DNA from: a virus
Virus record (IMG/VR): IMGVR_UViG_3300046007_001369
Coordinates: 1 to 24,214 of that record
DNA: 24,214 nucleotides
Direction: 5' to 3' (one strand)
A model generated the notes under the pieces. It made no database searches, had not been told where the DNA came from, and saw only the letters and a program-made list of their open reading frames with translations. Below, piece after piece: positions 1 through 6,913 of the stretch. Each line of letters begins with the position of its first letter. Position 1 is the first letter of the stretch. A program made the position numbers and the translations under genes.

Positions 1-2020
1 AGGGACCATCTGAAGCATAATATAAATAGTCATCTGTCGCAGGTGTTGTTATACTCACACCGTGAATATCATCTAACTCATAACCGTTTTGAATAGCAAT
101 GACAATTCGACCTTGCGTTGGATGCGCTCTTGCGATATATCCAATGAAGACAGTATGATTTGGTTCAGCTGGGGCAGTAGCCGTTATCGCCCCTGCCGTT
201 GCCGCACTTAACCACACCGCATCTCCTGCCGTGAAAGCAGAAGTATCTAAGTTGTGAAGCGTACCACTTACCGCTATCTGACCATCTGCGTTGTTGGCAA
301 TGTTAGCCACCACTATTCCGATAGTCTTATCCGAAGTTGCATCTGTGTTAGCTTGAGCAAGAACTGCGTTAGGTCGGTTGCCCGTTGCACCTGAGAGATA
401 CACTACCTGACCTTTGGTCAATGTGCTGCCCGTTGAATTGCGAACAACTATCTGCACGGTCTCAGCACTATCTACTATTCCGTCATTGTCTGTATCATAA
501 ACCGATTTTAGCATATCACCACCACCTGCAATCGCAGCAGACCAAACCGCTGCACCGCCCGTGTTATTAGTACACTTGTAAAGAATCGAGTTAGTCGTGT
601 CCCAAATTAATGAGCCGACTAAAAAACCATCTGCTAAATCATCGTTTATATCTGGCGTTCCTGCCTTTGTCCAAATCCTTTTCTTTAATACTTCTTGATT
701 GATAAGGGAAAGATTGTTGAAGTTGGCGGAGTAGTCAGCGTCATAAATAACTCCCGCAAATGTTGGAACATCAGATTGAACAGATACACCACTTTGATTA
801 ACATTTATCGCGGTGGTTTCAGAAGCGTCTAACGCTTTTCCGAACACTTGTACCGTCCCGTCATCCCATAAAACTCCCGCCCTTGCGGAGTTCTCAACAA
901 ACACCTCTACTCCTAAAGTAGTTTCAATACTCCCCGTCACGGGGCTTCCGCTATCCGTTCCTGCTAATGGAATGAAAGGTGACACTTCAATCTCCCACAC
1001 CGCAGCGTCTACTGTCGCATCCGTGCAGATGTAAGATACACCATCGTCTAGAATCCATCGTGAACCAACATAGAAGCCACTTGAACTATCGTCAGTTGCT
1101 GAAGGTACTATGTTGAACTTGTAGTTAACAATACGGATGTTATCACCATTGCCATTCATCACATACTGACTACCTGCTTCCCATTTAAGTTCATACCCAA
1201 CGCCACAGATTAAAGCAATGCCATTGTTACCGCCAGTACCTGCGTCGATAGTACCCTCACGAAGTCTTGAAGCGTTATCTAGTAACACACCACCACCTGC
1301 TCCGAATATTACTTCGGCATCATCAATAAACTCGATGTCATTTGTGGTAGTGTTACCCAAGTCAGTTGTCTCTTGGAGCGTACCTGCGCCACCGCCACCG
1401 CCTACAAGTGTAACCTCTATCTTGTTGCCATTGATCGTAACGTTGAAGTCATCTGAGAAGTCAAGAAAGGAAGTGTATCCAACAAAGTCACCGTCATTAT
1501 ACACACCTATCTTGGTAAGTATTCCGCTGCCCGTGTCTGGGTTGTCGGTTATGTTTGGCGAATAGTCAGCAGGTATATCACACGCTGACCAATTATAAGG
1601 AAGTCGAATGGTCACGTTAAGTTGAACACCCGTCAGTACGTGCGTGAACTCCTCAATAAATGGAATTATAGTAGCTTGTTTGTCTACTATCTCAGCATCC
1701 TCTCCGAACAATACCTGCCCATTTTCAATCTCACTTATTAACGATAGGGCAAGACGCGACATATCGCTGATAATTTCTTTTTGATAGTCCGTCTTAATTT
1801 CTTTATCCCTGCCAATGTCAGCAAATCGAATCTCTAAAGCATAGTCAAGAGTGCCTTCACTTGCACGAATGTCGACGGGTAGAACGTGCATCATTGGATA
1901 GCGTGGTTCTTTGTCTAGGTCCGCAGCATCTATCTGCCCGTGATAAAACTTTTGAATGATATAGTGGCCATCTGCGAATTGACGCAGTCTTTCTATGAGT
2001 GTCCTATAACTGTTTGACAT
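1..2020 (-). CDS. Tail-fibre-like structural protein (3' end beyond window)
   Basis: The frame is open from the ATG at 2020 to the left edge (673 codons, no stop), so the C-terminus is missing. The first ~170 residues form a mixed alpha/beta domain, starting MSNSYRTLIERLRQF. After that the protein is Gly/Thr/Asp-rich with beta-type repeats such as GGGGGAGTLQETTDLGN and a segment with STLTKGQVVYLSGATGN, a pattern common in phage tail-fibre and baseplate-appendage proteins. It starts 17 bases inside the end of the frameshifted tail-chaperone product, so the two are probably translationally linked. Role in receptor binding or tail decoration is inferred from composition and position. It could instead be another appendage protein; a tape-measure protein is unlikely because there is no long coiled coil. 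Confidence 0.75.
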   Translation of the reverse strand, partial: MSNSYRTLIERLRQFADGHYIIQKFYHGQIDAADLDKEPRYPMMHVLPVDIRASEGTLDYALEIRFADIGRDKEIKTDYQKEIISDMSRLALSLISEIENGQVLFGEDAEIVDKQATIIPFIEEFTHVLTGVQLNVTIRLPYNWSACDIPADYSPNITDNPDTGSGILTKIGVYNDGDFVGYTSFLDFSDDFNVTINGNKIEVTLVGGGGGAGTLQETTDLGNTTTNDIEFIDDAEVIFGAGGGVLLDNASRLREGTIDAGTGGNNGIALICGVGYELKWEAGSQYVMNGNGDNIRIVNYKFNIVPSATDDSSSGFYVGSRWILDDGVSYICTDATVDAAVWEIEVSPFIPLAGTDSGSPVTGSIETTLGVEVFVENSARAGVLWDDGTVQVFGKALDASETTAINVNQSGVSVQSDVPTFAGVIYDADYSANFNNLSLINQEVLKKRIWTKAGTPDINDDLADGFLVGSLIWDTTNSILYKCTNNTGGAAVWSAAIAGGGDMLKSVYDTDNDGIVDSAETVQIVVRNSTGSTLTKGQVVYLSGATGNRPNAVLAQANTDATSDKTIGIVVANIANNADGQIAVSGTLHNLDTSAFTAGDAVWLSAATAGAITATAPAEPNHTVFIGYIARAHPTQGRIVIAIQNGYELDDIHGVSITTPATDDYLYYASDGP

Positions 2021-2743
2021 TACTTGCTCTTTTAATATTTAATCTATACATATAATTGTACAGTAATTCCTCTATTGGATAATATAGTATGGTCTTGAAT
2101 TTCACCAAATCGTCATCTGCCAATTGCATCAGGAAAAAGTACCAACCGAACTGCTCACTAACGGTCTTTACTCCTGCTGCTTCAACTCCTCCACTATCGT
2201 CTTCAGTTCCTTCTCCTTCTCCTCCAAATATGTCAGGGTAGAGTTTGACAAGTCGTTGGCAACAATCGAAAAAAAAACAAGCGCACCGTTCACCACATCC
2301 ATTGGCATCATTAACATATCTACCTCGTTGTCCATATGCTTCGGAGCATACTCCTCAATGTCGTACTTGTCACCCATCTTGGATGACACGGGACGGTATA
2401 AGATACACAACGCTTTCGCTAGGTTCTCAAATATATTATTTGGCTTTGTGAACTCTAACAAGTCTACATACTCCGCTGCCGTTATCTGCTTAAAGTTAGG
2501 AATCAATCCGTAGTCTTTAGCACCCAGTGTAACGATAGGTTTAAAGACCGCAGTTGTTTCTTTTAACGCTTCGTCAAATAGTTCAATGCAGGTGTTAATA
2601 TCGTCTATCTTAACCTTGCGAGATTGCTCAGGAGTAGTGCCGCTAATAGCTTGGTACTTCATTAGGTCGTTAGTCGCTAAGTGATAGCCGACATAGTGAT
2701 GAACTTTAATGCTTGAATATTTAGTAGGTACTGGATACGTCAT
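2004..2743 (-). CDS. Tail assembly chaperone, long form made by -1 frameshift (G-T type)
   Basis: Residues 1-158 are shared with the short form. A run of nine T (minus strand, 2277 to 2269) holds the slippery heptamer T TTT TTT, in frame after codon V156. A -1 slip there gives FFDCCQRLVKLYPDIFGGEG and continues open for 88 codons to a TAG at 2004-2006, for about 246 residues. The extension looks coding: an acidic Gly-rich linker, then EQFGWYFFLMQLADDD and a Tyr-rich helical tail. Lambda-like siphophages make tail chaperones G and G-T in this way, and the next gene overlaps the end by 17 bases as expected for a packed tail operon. Frameshifting is inferred from sequence only; a plain sequencing indel is a rival explanation, though both frames look coding. 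Confidence 0.65.
2168..2743 (-). CDS. Tail assembly chaperone, short form (G type)
   Basis: This is the zero-frame product of 191 residues. It is mainly helical: a body from ~45 to 150 (IDDINTCIELFDEALKET), then FFSIVANDLSNSTLTYLEEK and a charged Glu/Lys tail ending EELKQQE. The ATG overlaps the stop of the terminase-small-like gene (ATGA at 2740-2743), indicating translational coupling. The role, helping tail tube polymerise around the tape measure, is inferred from the slippery site plus the -1 extension and from sitting just before a tail gene. No enzyme motif is visible. Confidence 0.6.
   Translation of the reverse strand: MTYPVPTKYSSIKVHHYVGYHLATNDLMKYQAISGTTPEQSRKVKIDDINTCIELFDEALKETTAVFKPIVTLGAKDYGLIPNFKQITAAEYVDLLEFTKPNNIFENLAKALCILYRPVSSKMGDKYDIEEYAPKHMDNEVDMLMMPMDVVNGALVFFSIVANDLSNSTLTYLEEKEKELKTIVEELKQQE
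2268..2278 (-). promoter_or_regulatory. Candidate -1 ribosomal frameshift site (T9 run)
   Basis: On the minus strand the sequence is GTT TTT TTT TCG in the zero frame. T TTT TTT fits the X XXY YYZ rule and is the only long homopolymer in the gene. The -1 frame is open for 88 codons after the slip. I did not establish a downstream stimulatory hairpin or pseudoknot. Confidence 0.6.
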
Positions 2744-3075
2744 ATCTTATCTGAGATTGTGATGTTAATAGGTGCTATGTTAGTATCTATTTCCTGACGC
2801 TCTACATATCCTCTGCGCTTTCCTTTTGTCTTTAAAAAGAAGATAGTTGACGACACCTCACCTTCTTTTATCTGCTTGTGCAATTGTGATTCTGCAAAAT
2901 CAAGTGCTACATCTTCTATTGATTTGACTGCAGTAAAATATTCCTCATCTTCGCGCAGCCAACGATAGTGAGTTTCACGGCTGATTCCTACTGCCTTACA
3001 AGCTGAAGTGACAATGCCCAGAGATTTCTCTAGGGCTTCTATCATTGACTTTTTATTAATGTCATTATTTGTCAT
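2740..3075 (-). CDS. Terminase-small-subunit-like HTH protein (phBC6A51 type)
   Basis: The 111-residue protein has an N-terminal helix-turn-helix (residues ~18-42, GIVTSACKAVGISRETHYRW), followed by a helical segment (EDVALDFAESQLHKQI) and the basic stretch LKTKGKRRGY. This pattern is typical of phBC6A51-type HTH proteins annotated as small terminase subunits in Firmicutes and Bacteroidetes phages, which bind the pac/cos site and load DNA on TerL. It lies 8 bases after the UDP-galactopyranose mutase gene and overlaps the chaperone start by 4 bases. It is about 9.5 kb from terL and on the other strand, which is unusual. A transcription regulator of the same fold is the main alternative. Confidence 0.55.
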   Translation of the reverse strand: MTNNDINKKSMIEALEKSLGIVTSACKAVGISRETHYRWLREDEEYFTAVKSIEDVALDFAESQLHKQIKEGEVSSTIFFLKTKGKRRGYVERQEIDTNIAPINITISDKI

Positions 3076-3083
3076 AGTTCTTA

Positions 3084-4187
3084 TTATTTATTTACAGAAG
3101 TAAACTTTTTATATGCAATTATTGCATTGCTTATTGCTTCATCCATATTCATATACTTATAATTTGCAAGACGACCAACAAAATAGACACCTTCTTTGTC
3201 TTCAGTAGTTTCAGCTTCTTTTTGATATTGATTGTATATCGCTCTGTTTTTTTCTGTTGGAACTGGATAATACTCTTCACCTTCTGAGGTGCTATATTCT
3301 CTCGCTATTATCGTTTTATTTATGTCTATAGGATATAAATGTTTGTACTCTATTATTCTTGTGAATTTGTGCCTTTCTTCTGGATAGTTTACTTGACAAT
3401 ATGGTTGATATTGTTTCATATTCAGAAGTTCGTATTTAAAATCAAGCGAACGATATTCTAACTTACCATATTTTTCTTGGAAGTATGAATCAATTTTACC
3501 AGTAAAGAAAACAACATCAAATTCTTTCCTGAAGTCTGCAGAATATTCGGTGTTTAATAATACTTTAATATTTTCGTGATTCAACATATTGGTAACAAAT
3601 GAAGTATATCCGTTTGCTGGAAGTGCTTCATATTTGTCATTAAAATATCTATCGTTGAAATCAGTACGTACTGGTATTCTTTCAAGAACTGATGGCTCAA
3701 GTTCTCTAGGGTGCTTATCCCATTGTTTTATTGTGTAATGTAAAAAAAGCAATTCATATAATCTATCACCAACTCTTGCTTTTGCAGCATCCTCACTATT
3801 TGTAACTTTACCTTTGTATTGTAGTTTAGATAAAAAAGATTGTGCTTGTTCTTGTTTACTTAATTCAACATTAAAGACCTCATTAATAGTGTTGATGTTT
3901 ACTGGAATTGGAACATATCTGCCGTTTAAATAACTTAGAACTTTATGTTGATATGGATTCCATTCGCTGAATCTATTTACAAAGTTCCATACTTCATCAT
4001 TATTTGTGTGAAAAATATGAACGCCATACTTACTTAATCTTATCCCAGTATCTTCATCAATAAAGTCATAGACGTTTCCTCCAATGTGTTCTCGTTTGTC
4101 AATTAAACATACTTGATGATTATCTTCTGCTGCAAGTCTTGCTATTGTAGAACCAGATAAACCGCAGCCAACAATTAATATTTTCAT
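3084..4187 (-). CDS. glf: UDP-galactopyranose mutase
   Basis: This flavoenzyme interconverts UDP-galactopyranose and UDP-galactofuranose. The protein has 367 residues, the usual bacterial length. It starts with MKILIVGCGLSGSTIA, a GxGxxG dinucleotide fold, followed by the FAD-binding DKREHIGGN. Family signatures include GVHIFHTN, the substrate region IKQWDKHPRELEP, and the C-terminal FVGRLANYKYMNMDEAI. The start at 4187 is chosen because the Rossmann fold begins there and ATGA overlaps the stop of the upstream glycosyltransferase gene; the 28 in-frame residues further upstream only read across that gene. A sugar-nucleotide mutase beside a glycosyltransferase suggests the pair supplies and uses Galf, for DNA, virion or host-surface decoration. 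The enzyme call is firm; the purpose is not. Confidence 0.93.
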   Translation of the reverse strand: MKILIVGCGLSGSTIARLAAEDNHQVCLIDKREHIGGNVYDFIDEDTGIRLSKYGVHIFHTNNDEVWNFVNRFSEWNPYQHKVLSYLNGRYVPIPVNINTINEVFNVELSKQEQAQSFLSKLQYKGKVTNSEDAAKARVGDRLYELLFLHYTIKQWDKHPRELEPSVLERIPVRTDFNDRYFNDKYEALPANGYTSFVTNMLNHENIKVLLNTEYSADFRKEFDVVFFTGKIDSYFQEKYGKLEYRSLDFKYELLNMKQYQPYCQVNYPEERHKFTRIIEYKHLYPIDINKTIIAREYSTSEGEEYYPVPTEKNRAIYNQYQKEAETTEDKEGVYFVGRLANYKYMNMDEAISNAIIAYKKFTSVNK

Positions 4188-5146
4188 AAAAAGTCTGTGT
4201 AAATTAAATTTTGAACTCTTGCTATCTCCTGAAATACTTTTTCTTTTTCGTACACCATTGCCGCATCCCATTCTTTTGGCTTTCTTAAGGTGTGCTTGTG
4301 CTGAAGGAATTGCTCTTTTTGATTAGTTGAACTTTTTACATTGTAACTAACTTTCATTGTATAAATATGTGGATACTTGTTATGAGTATAAATACCACGT
4401 TTATTCTCCTTCAGTAAGTCGTTATACAATTTCCTATTTCCACCACCCTTTGACTTCTTTCCACTTTTAGAATACGAGAATAGATTTCTAATAAGAACAC
4501 TTGGTTTATTTTGATAACCGTTGTAGATGTTCATCAAGATATCTTCTTCGGTTGCATTTTCAAATTTGAAGTGCTCATCAACTTTTTGTACAAAAAACGA
4601 ATAAGCGAACCCAGATGTTAAATTGACTTCTTCATTTTTACTTGGTGCGAATGCAGCCATTTCCAATCCTACTGCTCCAAAGTTTGAGTTTTCTGCTATA
4701 AAAAACAATAGCATCATTATATGAAAAAATGCTTGTGGTTGTTTTTGACTGAAGTAAATTCTCTTACCATTTTGATTGCAGTACATTCTTTCAATATTGT
4801 CATCTAAATAAAGTACATACTCATATTTATTTTCAATAGCATATTGATTTATTATCTCTCTGGTTTCAGCACCTAAGTTTGGCTTTTCTTCTCTTTGCCT
4901 TGACATAAATTCTTGGTGCAACTCTGGAGTTAATTCAACGACTTGCATTCCATCTATTTGTCTGAATTGCCGTGCTGCTTTGTTATTGTTGGTAGCAATT
5001 ATAAAATCAACATTTGCGTCTTTAAGTTGTTTTCTAATTGAAGGAGTTAAGAACTTTCGTAACGTACTGCTATCCTTATACTCCCTTCCGCCTAATAACG
5101 CTACAAGTTTCTTATTCGAATACATATACTTTTCTTTGTGATACAA
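4184..5146 (-). CDS. Glycosyltransferase-like protein (GT-A type, possibly TAGT family)
   Basis: The 320-residue protein has an N-terminal alpha/beta region (VDFIIATNNN at ~46-55), then a hydrophobic strand ending in an acidic metal-binding-like motif, YVLYLDDNIERM (DDN at 115-117), as in GT-A glycosyltransferases. Further on are ATEEDILMNIYNGYQ (acidic ~200-202) and a Gly-rich SKGGGNRK (~232-239). This order resembles the GREB1/TET-associated glycosyltransferases described in phage DNA-modification operons, but I recognise it only loosely. It overlaps the ParB-like gene upstream (35 bases, or 14 if M8 at 5125 is the start) and the UDP-galactopyranose mutase gene downstream (4 bases), so the three are probably made together. 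Substrate could be modified DNA bases, virion protein or host glycan. Confidence 0.5.
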   Translation of the reverse strand: MYHKEKYMYSNKKLVALLGGREYKDSSTLRKFLTPSIRKQLKDANVDFIIATNNNKAARQFRQIDGMQVVELTPELHQEFMSRQREEKPNLGAETREIINQYAIENKYEYVLYLDDNIERMYCNQNGKRIYFSQKQPQAFFHIMMLLFFIAENSNFGAVGLEMAAFAPSKNEEVNLTSGFAYSFFVQKVDEHFKFENATEEDILMNIYNGYQNKPSVLIRNLFSYSKSGKKSKGGGNRKLYNDLLKENKRGIYTHNKYPHIYTMKVSYNVKSSTNQKEQFLQHKHTLRKPKEWDAAMVYEKEKVFQEIARVQNLIYTDFL

Positions 5147-5663
5147 GCTGGTCTTTCATTTCTGCAGTCAAATTGGTACTTTTTAGATTGTAGAAATCAG
5201 TAATTTTATCAATATCGTTAATGTTCTTTACACCGATAACAATAATAGTTTCAACTGAATCATCTATATGAGCATCGTCTAAAGGAAGTTCATCGTTTGC
5301 AAATACTGTATCCAATCCCCATTCAACCAACAAATCGTTATCCCATTCGTTTGCTAGTATATCCCAATCCCATTCACCAAACCCAACATTGTCTTTAATT
5401 ATAAACTCTTTCTTCTGCTCTGAAGTAAGTTCATTTGCTTTAATGATAAAAACTTCTTTTAATCCTGCTTCTTGACAAGCTTTCAATCGCATATTGCCAC
5501 CCAGCACAATCATATCTTCATCAACTACGATTGGTCTTAATTCAAGCATTTTTGGAAAGTCTTGAATTGACTTAACTAGCTTTTTAAACTTATCGTGTTT
5601 AATAATTCTTGGATTGTCAGCATTTGATTTGACAAGTTCAATCTTAACTTTTTCCGTTTTCAT
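5112..5663 (-). CDS. ParB/Srx-fold protein
   Basis: The 183-residue protein has the ParB/sulfiredoxin fold. It begins with a substrate-loop-like NADNPRI (residues 14-20), then helix LVKSIQDFPKMLELRPIVVD and the nucleotide-binding-like VLGGNMRLKACQEAG (53-67, GGNMR in place of the classical GERR). A conserved Trp-rich segment follows (FGEWDWDILANEWD, ~95-108), common in phage stand-alone ParB proteins. There is no HTH typical of segregation ParB, and no ParA nearby. Such proteins recur next to DNA-modifying enzymes in phages, as NTP-binding or DNA-clamping partners. The start overlaps the stop of the preceding gene by 4 bases, so it is co-translated with the 110-residue protein and the glycosyltransferase. 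Confidence 0.85.
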   Translation of the reverse strand: MKTEKVKIELVKSNADNPRIIKHDKFKKLVKSIQDFPKMLELRPIVVDEDMIVLGGNMRLKACQEAGLKEVFIIKANELTSEQKKEFIIKDNVGFGEWDWDILANEWDNDLLVEWGLDTVFANDELPLDDAHIDDSVETIIVIGVKNINDIDKITDFYNLKSTNLTAEMKDQLVSQRKVYVFE

Positions 5664-5992
5664 ATTGCTTTTGATTCTTTAAGTTCAACATTCAAATTAA
5701 GAATAGCAGAACCTTCTTCGTTTGTAGTAACTGTTTTGATTATTTGAAACAAGAACTTTTTTCGTGTACTGCCCATATTGCAGTAACGATAAGTAATAGT
5801 ATTATTTACTTCATTGATTTCTTTAAACAATCGTTTACGTACGAATGAAGATAACTGTGCTTCGCTTCTAAAAGTAATATCTTTTGACTTTAAGACTTTC
5901 GCTAGTGCATTCATTTCGAACTCAGCGACCTGCATAGTTATGTGAGCAGAATCTTCGAATGATAACTCTTGAAATTGTGTATTTTCTTCCAT
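5660..5992 (-). CDS. Hypothetical protein, first gene of ParB/glycosyltransferase cassette
   Basis: I do not recognise this 110-residue protein. It has an acidic N-terminus (MEENTQFQELSFED), a likely helix (EFEMNALAKVLKSK), a basic middle (FVRKRLFKEINE) and a C-terminal strand pair ending LNLNVELKESKAI. It opens the leftward cassette: a promoter-like TACATTTG lies 16 bases upstream and its stop overlaps the ParB-like start by 4 bases. By context it may be a partner or DNA-binding accessory of the cassette; nothing in the sequence proves this. Confidence 0.7.
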   Translation of the reverse strand: MEENTQFQELSFEDSAHITMQVAEFEMNALAKVLKSKDITFRSEAQLSSFVRKRLFKEINEVNNTITYRYCNMGSTRKKFLFQIIKTVTTNEEGSAILNLNVELKESKAI

Positions 5993-6007
5993 TGTTTATT
6001 GTTTGAG

Positions 6008-6015
6008 ACAAATGT
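6008..6015 (-). promoter_or_regulatory. Bacteroidetes -7 box for the ParB/glycosyltransferase cassette
   Basis: TACATTTG on the minus strand matches the Bacteroidetes -7 consensus TAnnTTTG, placing a start site near 6002 and a leader of about 10 bases before the ATG at 5992. No TTG is found at the expected -33 distance, so this half-promoter is tentative. Confidence 0.45.
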
Positions 6016-6357
6016 AGTTAATTATTCAATATTATTATTTCTAACTACTTATCTACTATTGTTTGCTTTTGGTGGATTCTGAGCTTAAAGGATAACACGA
6101 ATAACCTTACATCACTTCAAATGAAGTAAAGTTGTCGTGAACCTTTTGGCTTAACGTTTGCTTCTGGAGCCATTCGTCGCCCTTCGGATATGTTAGTGAA
6201 CTTGCACGTCCTAACACTTGGAATCTACTTAAAGACAATGTGCAATTGCCTACGGACTTACTGCTCATTCCCTAACACCGCAGCTTGGCTTTATCCGTAC
6301 CTCTTGGTAGCCGTTACAATTCATTCGCCAACGTATATACTTCCGTCCAAATGAATC
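6016..6357 (-). other. Structured non-coding stretch, function unknown
   Basis: There is no convincing gene for about 340 bases in an otherwise packed genome, and by eye this stretch is richer in G+C than its surroundings. It holds several perfect inverted repeats: 6319-6325 with 6350-6356; 6251-6256 with 6294-6299, enclosing 6261-6264 with 6280-6283; 6191-6196 with 6211-6216; 6234-6239 with 6245-6250 (one G-U); and a long imperfect hairpin over 6087-6146. The loop of the 6234-6250 hairpin (TTGCAC on the minus strand) is complementary to six loop bases of the 6191-6216 hairpin. It could be a structured RNA, a DNA site (packaging, origin, attachment) or remnant of a lost gene. The strand is not proven. 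Confidence 0.4.
6107..6268 (-). CDS. Possible small protein of 53 residues (doubtful)
   Basis: An ATG at 6268 opens 53 codons to TAA at 6107-6109 (MSSKSVGNCTLSLSRFQVLG, later TYPKGDEWLQKQTLSQ). The composition is protein-like and the frame has an in-frame stop just before the ATG. However, the start lacks the A/C-rich leader seen at other genes, and the same bases contain many inverted repeats, so this may be chance within a structured element. I recognise no family. Confidence 0.2.
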   Translation of the reverse strand: MSSKSVGNCTLSLSRFQVLGRASSLTYPKGDEWLQKQTLSQKVHDNFTSFEVM

Positions 6358-6391
6358 AAAAAAAAATCTCTAGCTGCAACCCTAGAGATTT
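6358..6391 (-). terminator. Rho-independent terminator of small RNA / leftward operon
   Basis: On the minus strand a perfect 10-bp stem (6382-6391 with 6364-6373) encloses the loop GGTTGCAG and is followed by a T run completed at 6358. It would end transcripts coming from the nuclease/sigma operon as well as the small RNA. Confidence 0.85.
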
Positions 6392-6460
6392 ATTCGAAAC
6401 ACTAGGTTTCAATTCGCGTACGCCTGATTAGGTTGCAGTCAAATAAGGAGTACGCTTAAT
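6358..6460 (-). ncRNA. Candidate small regulatory RNA with complementary (kissing) loops
   Basis: A predicted RNA of ~100 bases would start about seven bases after the -7 box TATGTTTG (6474-6467) and end at the terminator. Hairpin 1 (6416-6455) has the stem GCGTAC/GTACGC and carries CTGCAACC (6438 to 6431) in its loop. Hairpin 2 (6396-6410) has the stem GAAAC/GTTTC. Hairpin 3 is the terminator, whose loop is GGTTGCAG (6381 to 6374). The loops of hairpins 1 and 3 are perfectly complementary over 8 bases, which could form a kissing complex or, by pairing further, open the terminator. It lies in the 3' region after the Cys-rich gene, so it could also be a 3' UTR attenuator. No known RNA family is recognised. 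Confidence 0.55.
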
Positions 6461-6466
6461 ACCTGA

Positions 6467-6474
6467 CAAACATA
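6467..6474 (-). promoter_or_regulatory. -7 promoter box before the small RNA
   Basis: TATGTTTG matches TAnnTTTG exactly. The 13-base string TATGTTTGTCAGG here (6474 to 6462) recurs identically at the rightward early promoter (7827-7839). No clear TTG lies at -33, so activity may need another factor. Confidence 0.5.
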
Positions 6475-6487
6475 AATTGAATATACA

Positions 6488-6913
6488 TTATTCTATATCG
6501 TTTTTTAATTTAGTTAATAAGTCTTTTATGCAAGGTGTACACTTTGAAGGCTCAATCCAGTGCCCTGAAGCCTTTGTTGCATAATGATAAAGCTTCTTTA
6601 AATCCTCTTGACTTATGTAGTCGGTATGTACCGTTTTTAAGAATGCTCTAATTTCGTTTTTATCTTCATCACTTAATTCTCCAACTGAATTCCATTTACC
6701 TACTGGACAAGATTGATTTTTAAAGCCCGTCTTTAGAAACATATTGCAGCCGCAGAGTTCATACTTCTTTTTGCGATAGGTAACAATGTCTCCTTTAAGC
6801 GATTTGTATTTAGGAGTTCCACACCACAAGCCCGTTGATTCGCGTTTGGCGAACTTACAAGACGAGCAAATGCTTCTTCTTTCTTCAATGACTTTTGCTG
6901 GTGCGAACCACAT
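6488..6913 (-). CDS. Cys-rich, probably zinc-binding phage protein
   Basis: The 141-residue protein has cysteines in pairs: C16-x2-C19, C31, C54-x-C56, C69, and a late C-x2-C (SKCTPCIKDL). The segment RRSICSSCKFAKRESTGLWC, followed by ELCGCNMFLKT and SCPVGKW, has the layout of a zinc-ribbon-like fold seen in small Bacteroidetes phage proteins of unknown role. It overlaps the end of the sigma-like gene by 29 bases and is the last gene before the small RNA and terminator. Binding of DNA, RNA or a protein partner is plausible but not shown. Confidence 0.75.
   Translation of the reverse strand: MWFAPAKVIEERRSICSSCKFAKRESTGLWCGTPKYKSLKGDIVTYRKKKYELCGCNMFLKTGFKNQSCPVGKWNSVGELSDEDKNEIRAFLKTVHTDYISQEDLKKLYHYATKASGHWIEPSKCTPCIKDLLTKLKNDIE

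Noticed and set aside
1218-1565. 115-codon plus-strand frame (Pro/Ser-rich)
   Set aside because: It is the antisense of the tail-fibre-like gene; the Pro/Ser bias comes from reading Gly-rich repeats backwards.
2124-2513. 129-codon plus-strand frame
   Set aside because: It lies opposite the tail chaperone, which has better protein character and overlaps its neighbours as a coupled gene.
4188-4271. 28-residue N-terminal extension of UDP-galactopyranose mutase
   Set aside because: The Rossmann fold begins at 4187 with a coupled ATGA start; the extension only reads across the upstream gene.
6262-6340. Integron attC-like repeat (TAAC...GTTAGG) next to the 53-codon frame
   Set aside because: The core sites do not match the attC consensus ends and no integrase is present.
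6016-6480. tmRNA, RNase P RNA, retron RNA or group I/II intron
   Set aside because: No T-arm or CCA end, no signature loops, no reverse transcriptase or intron core motifs, and no split gene around it.
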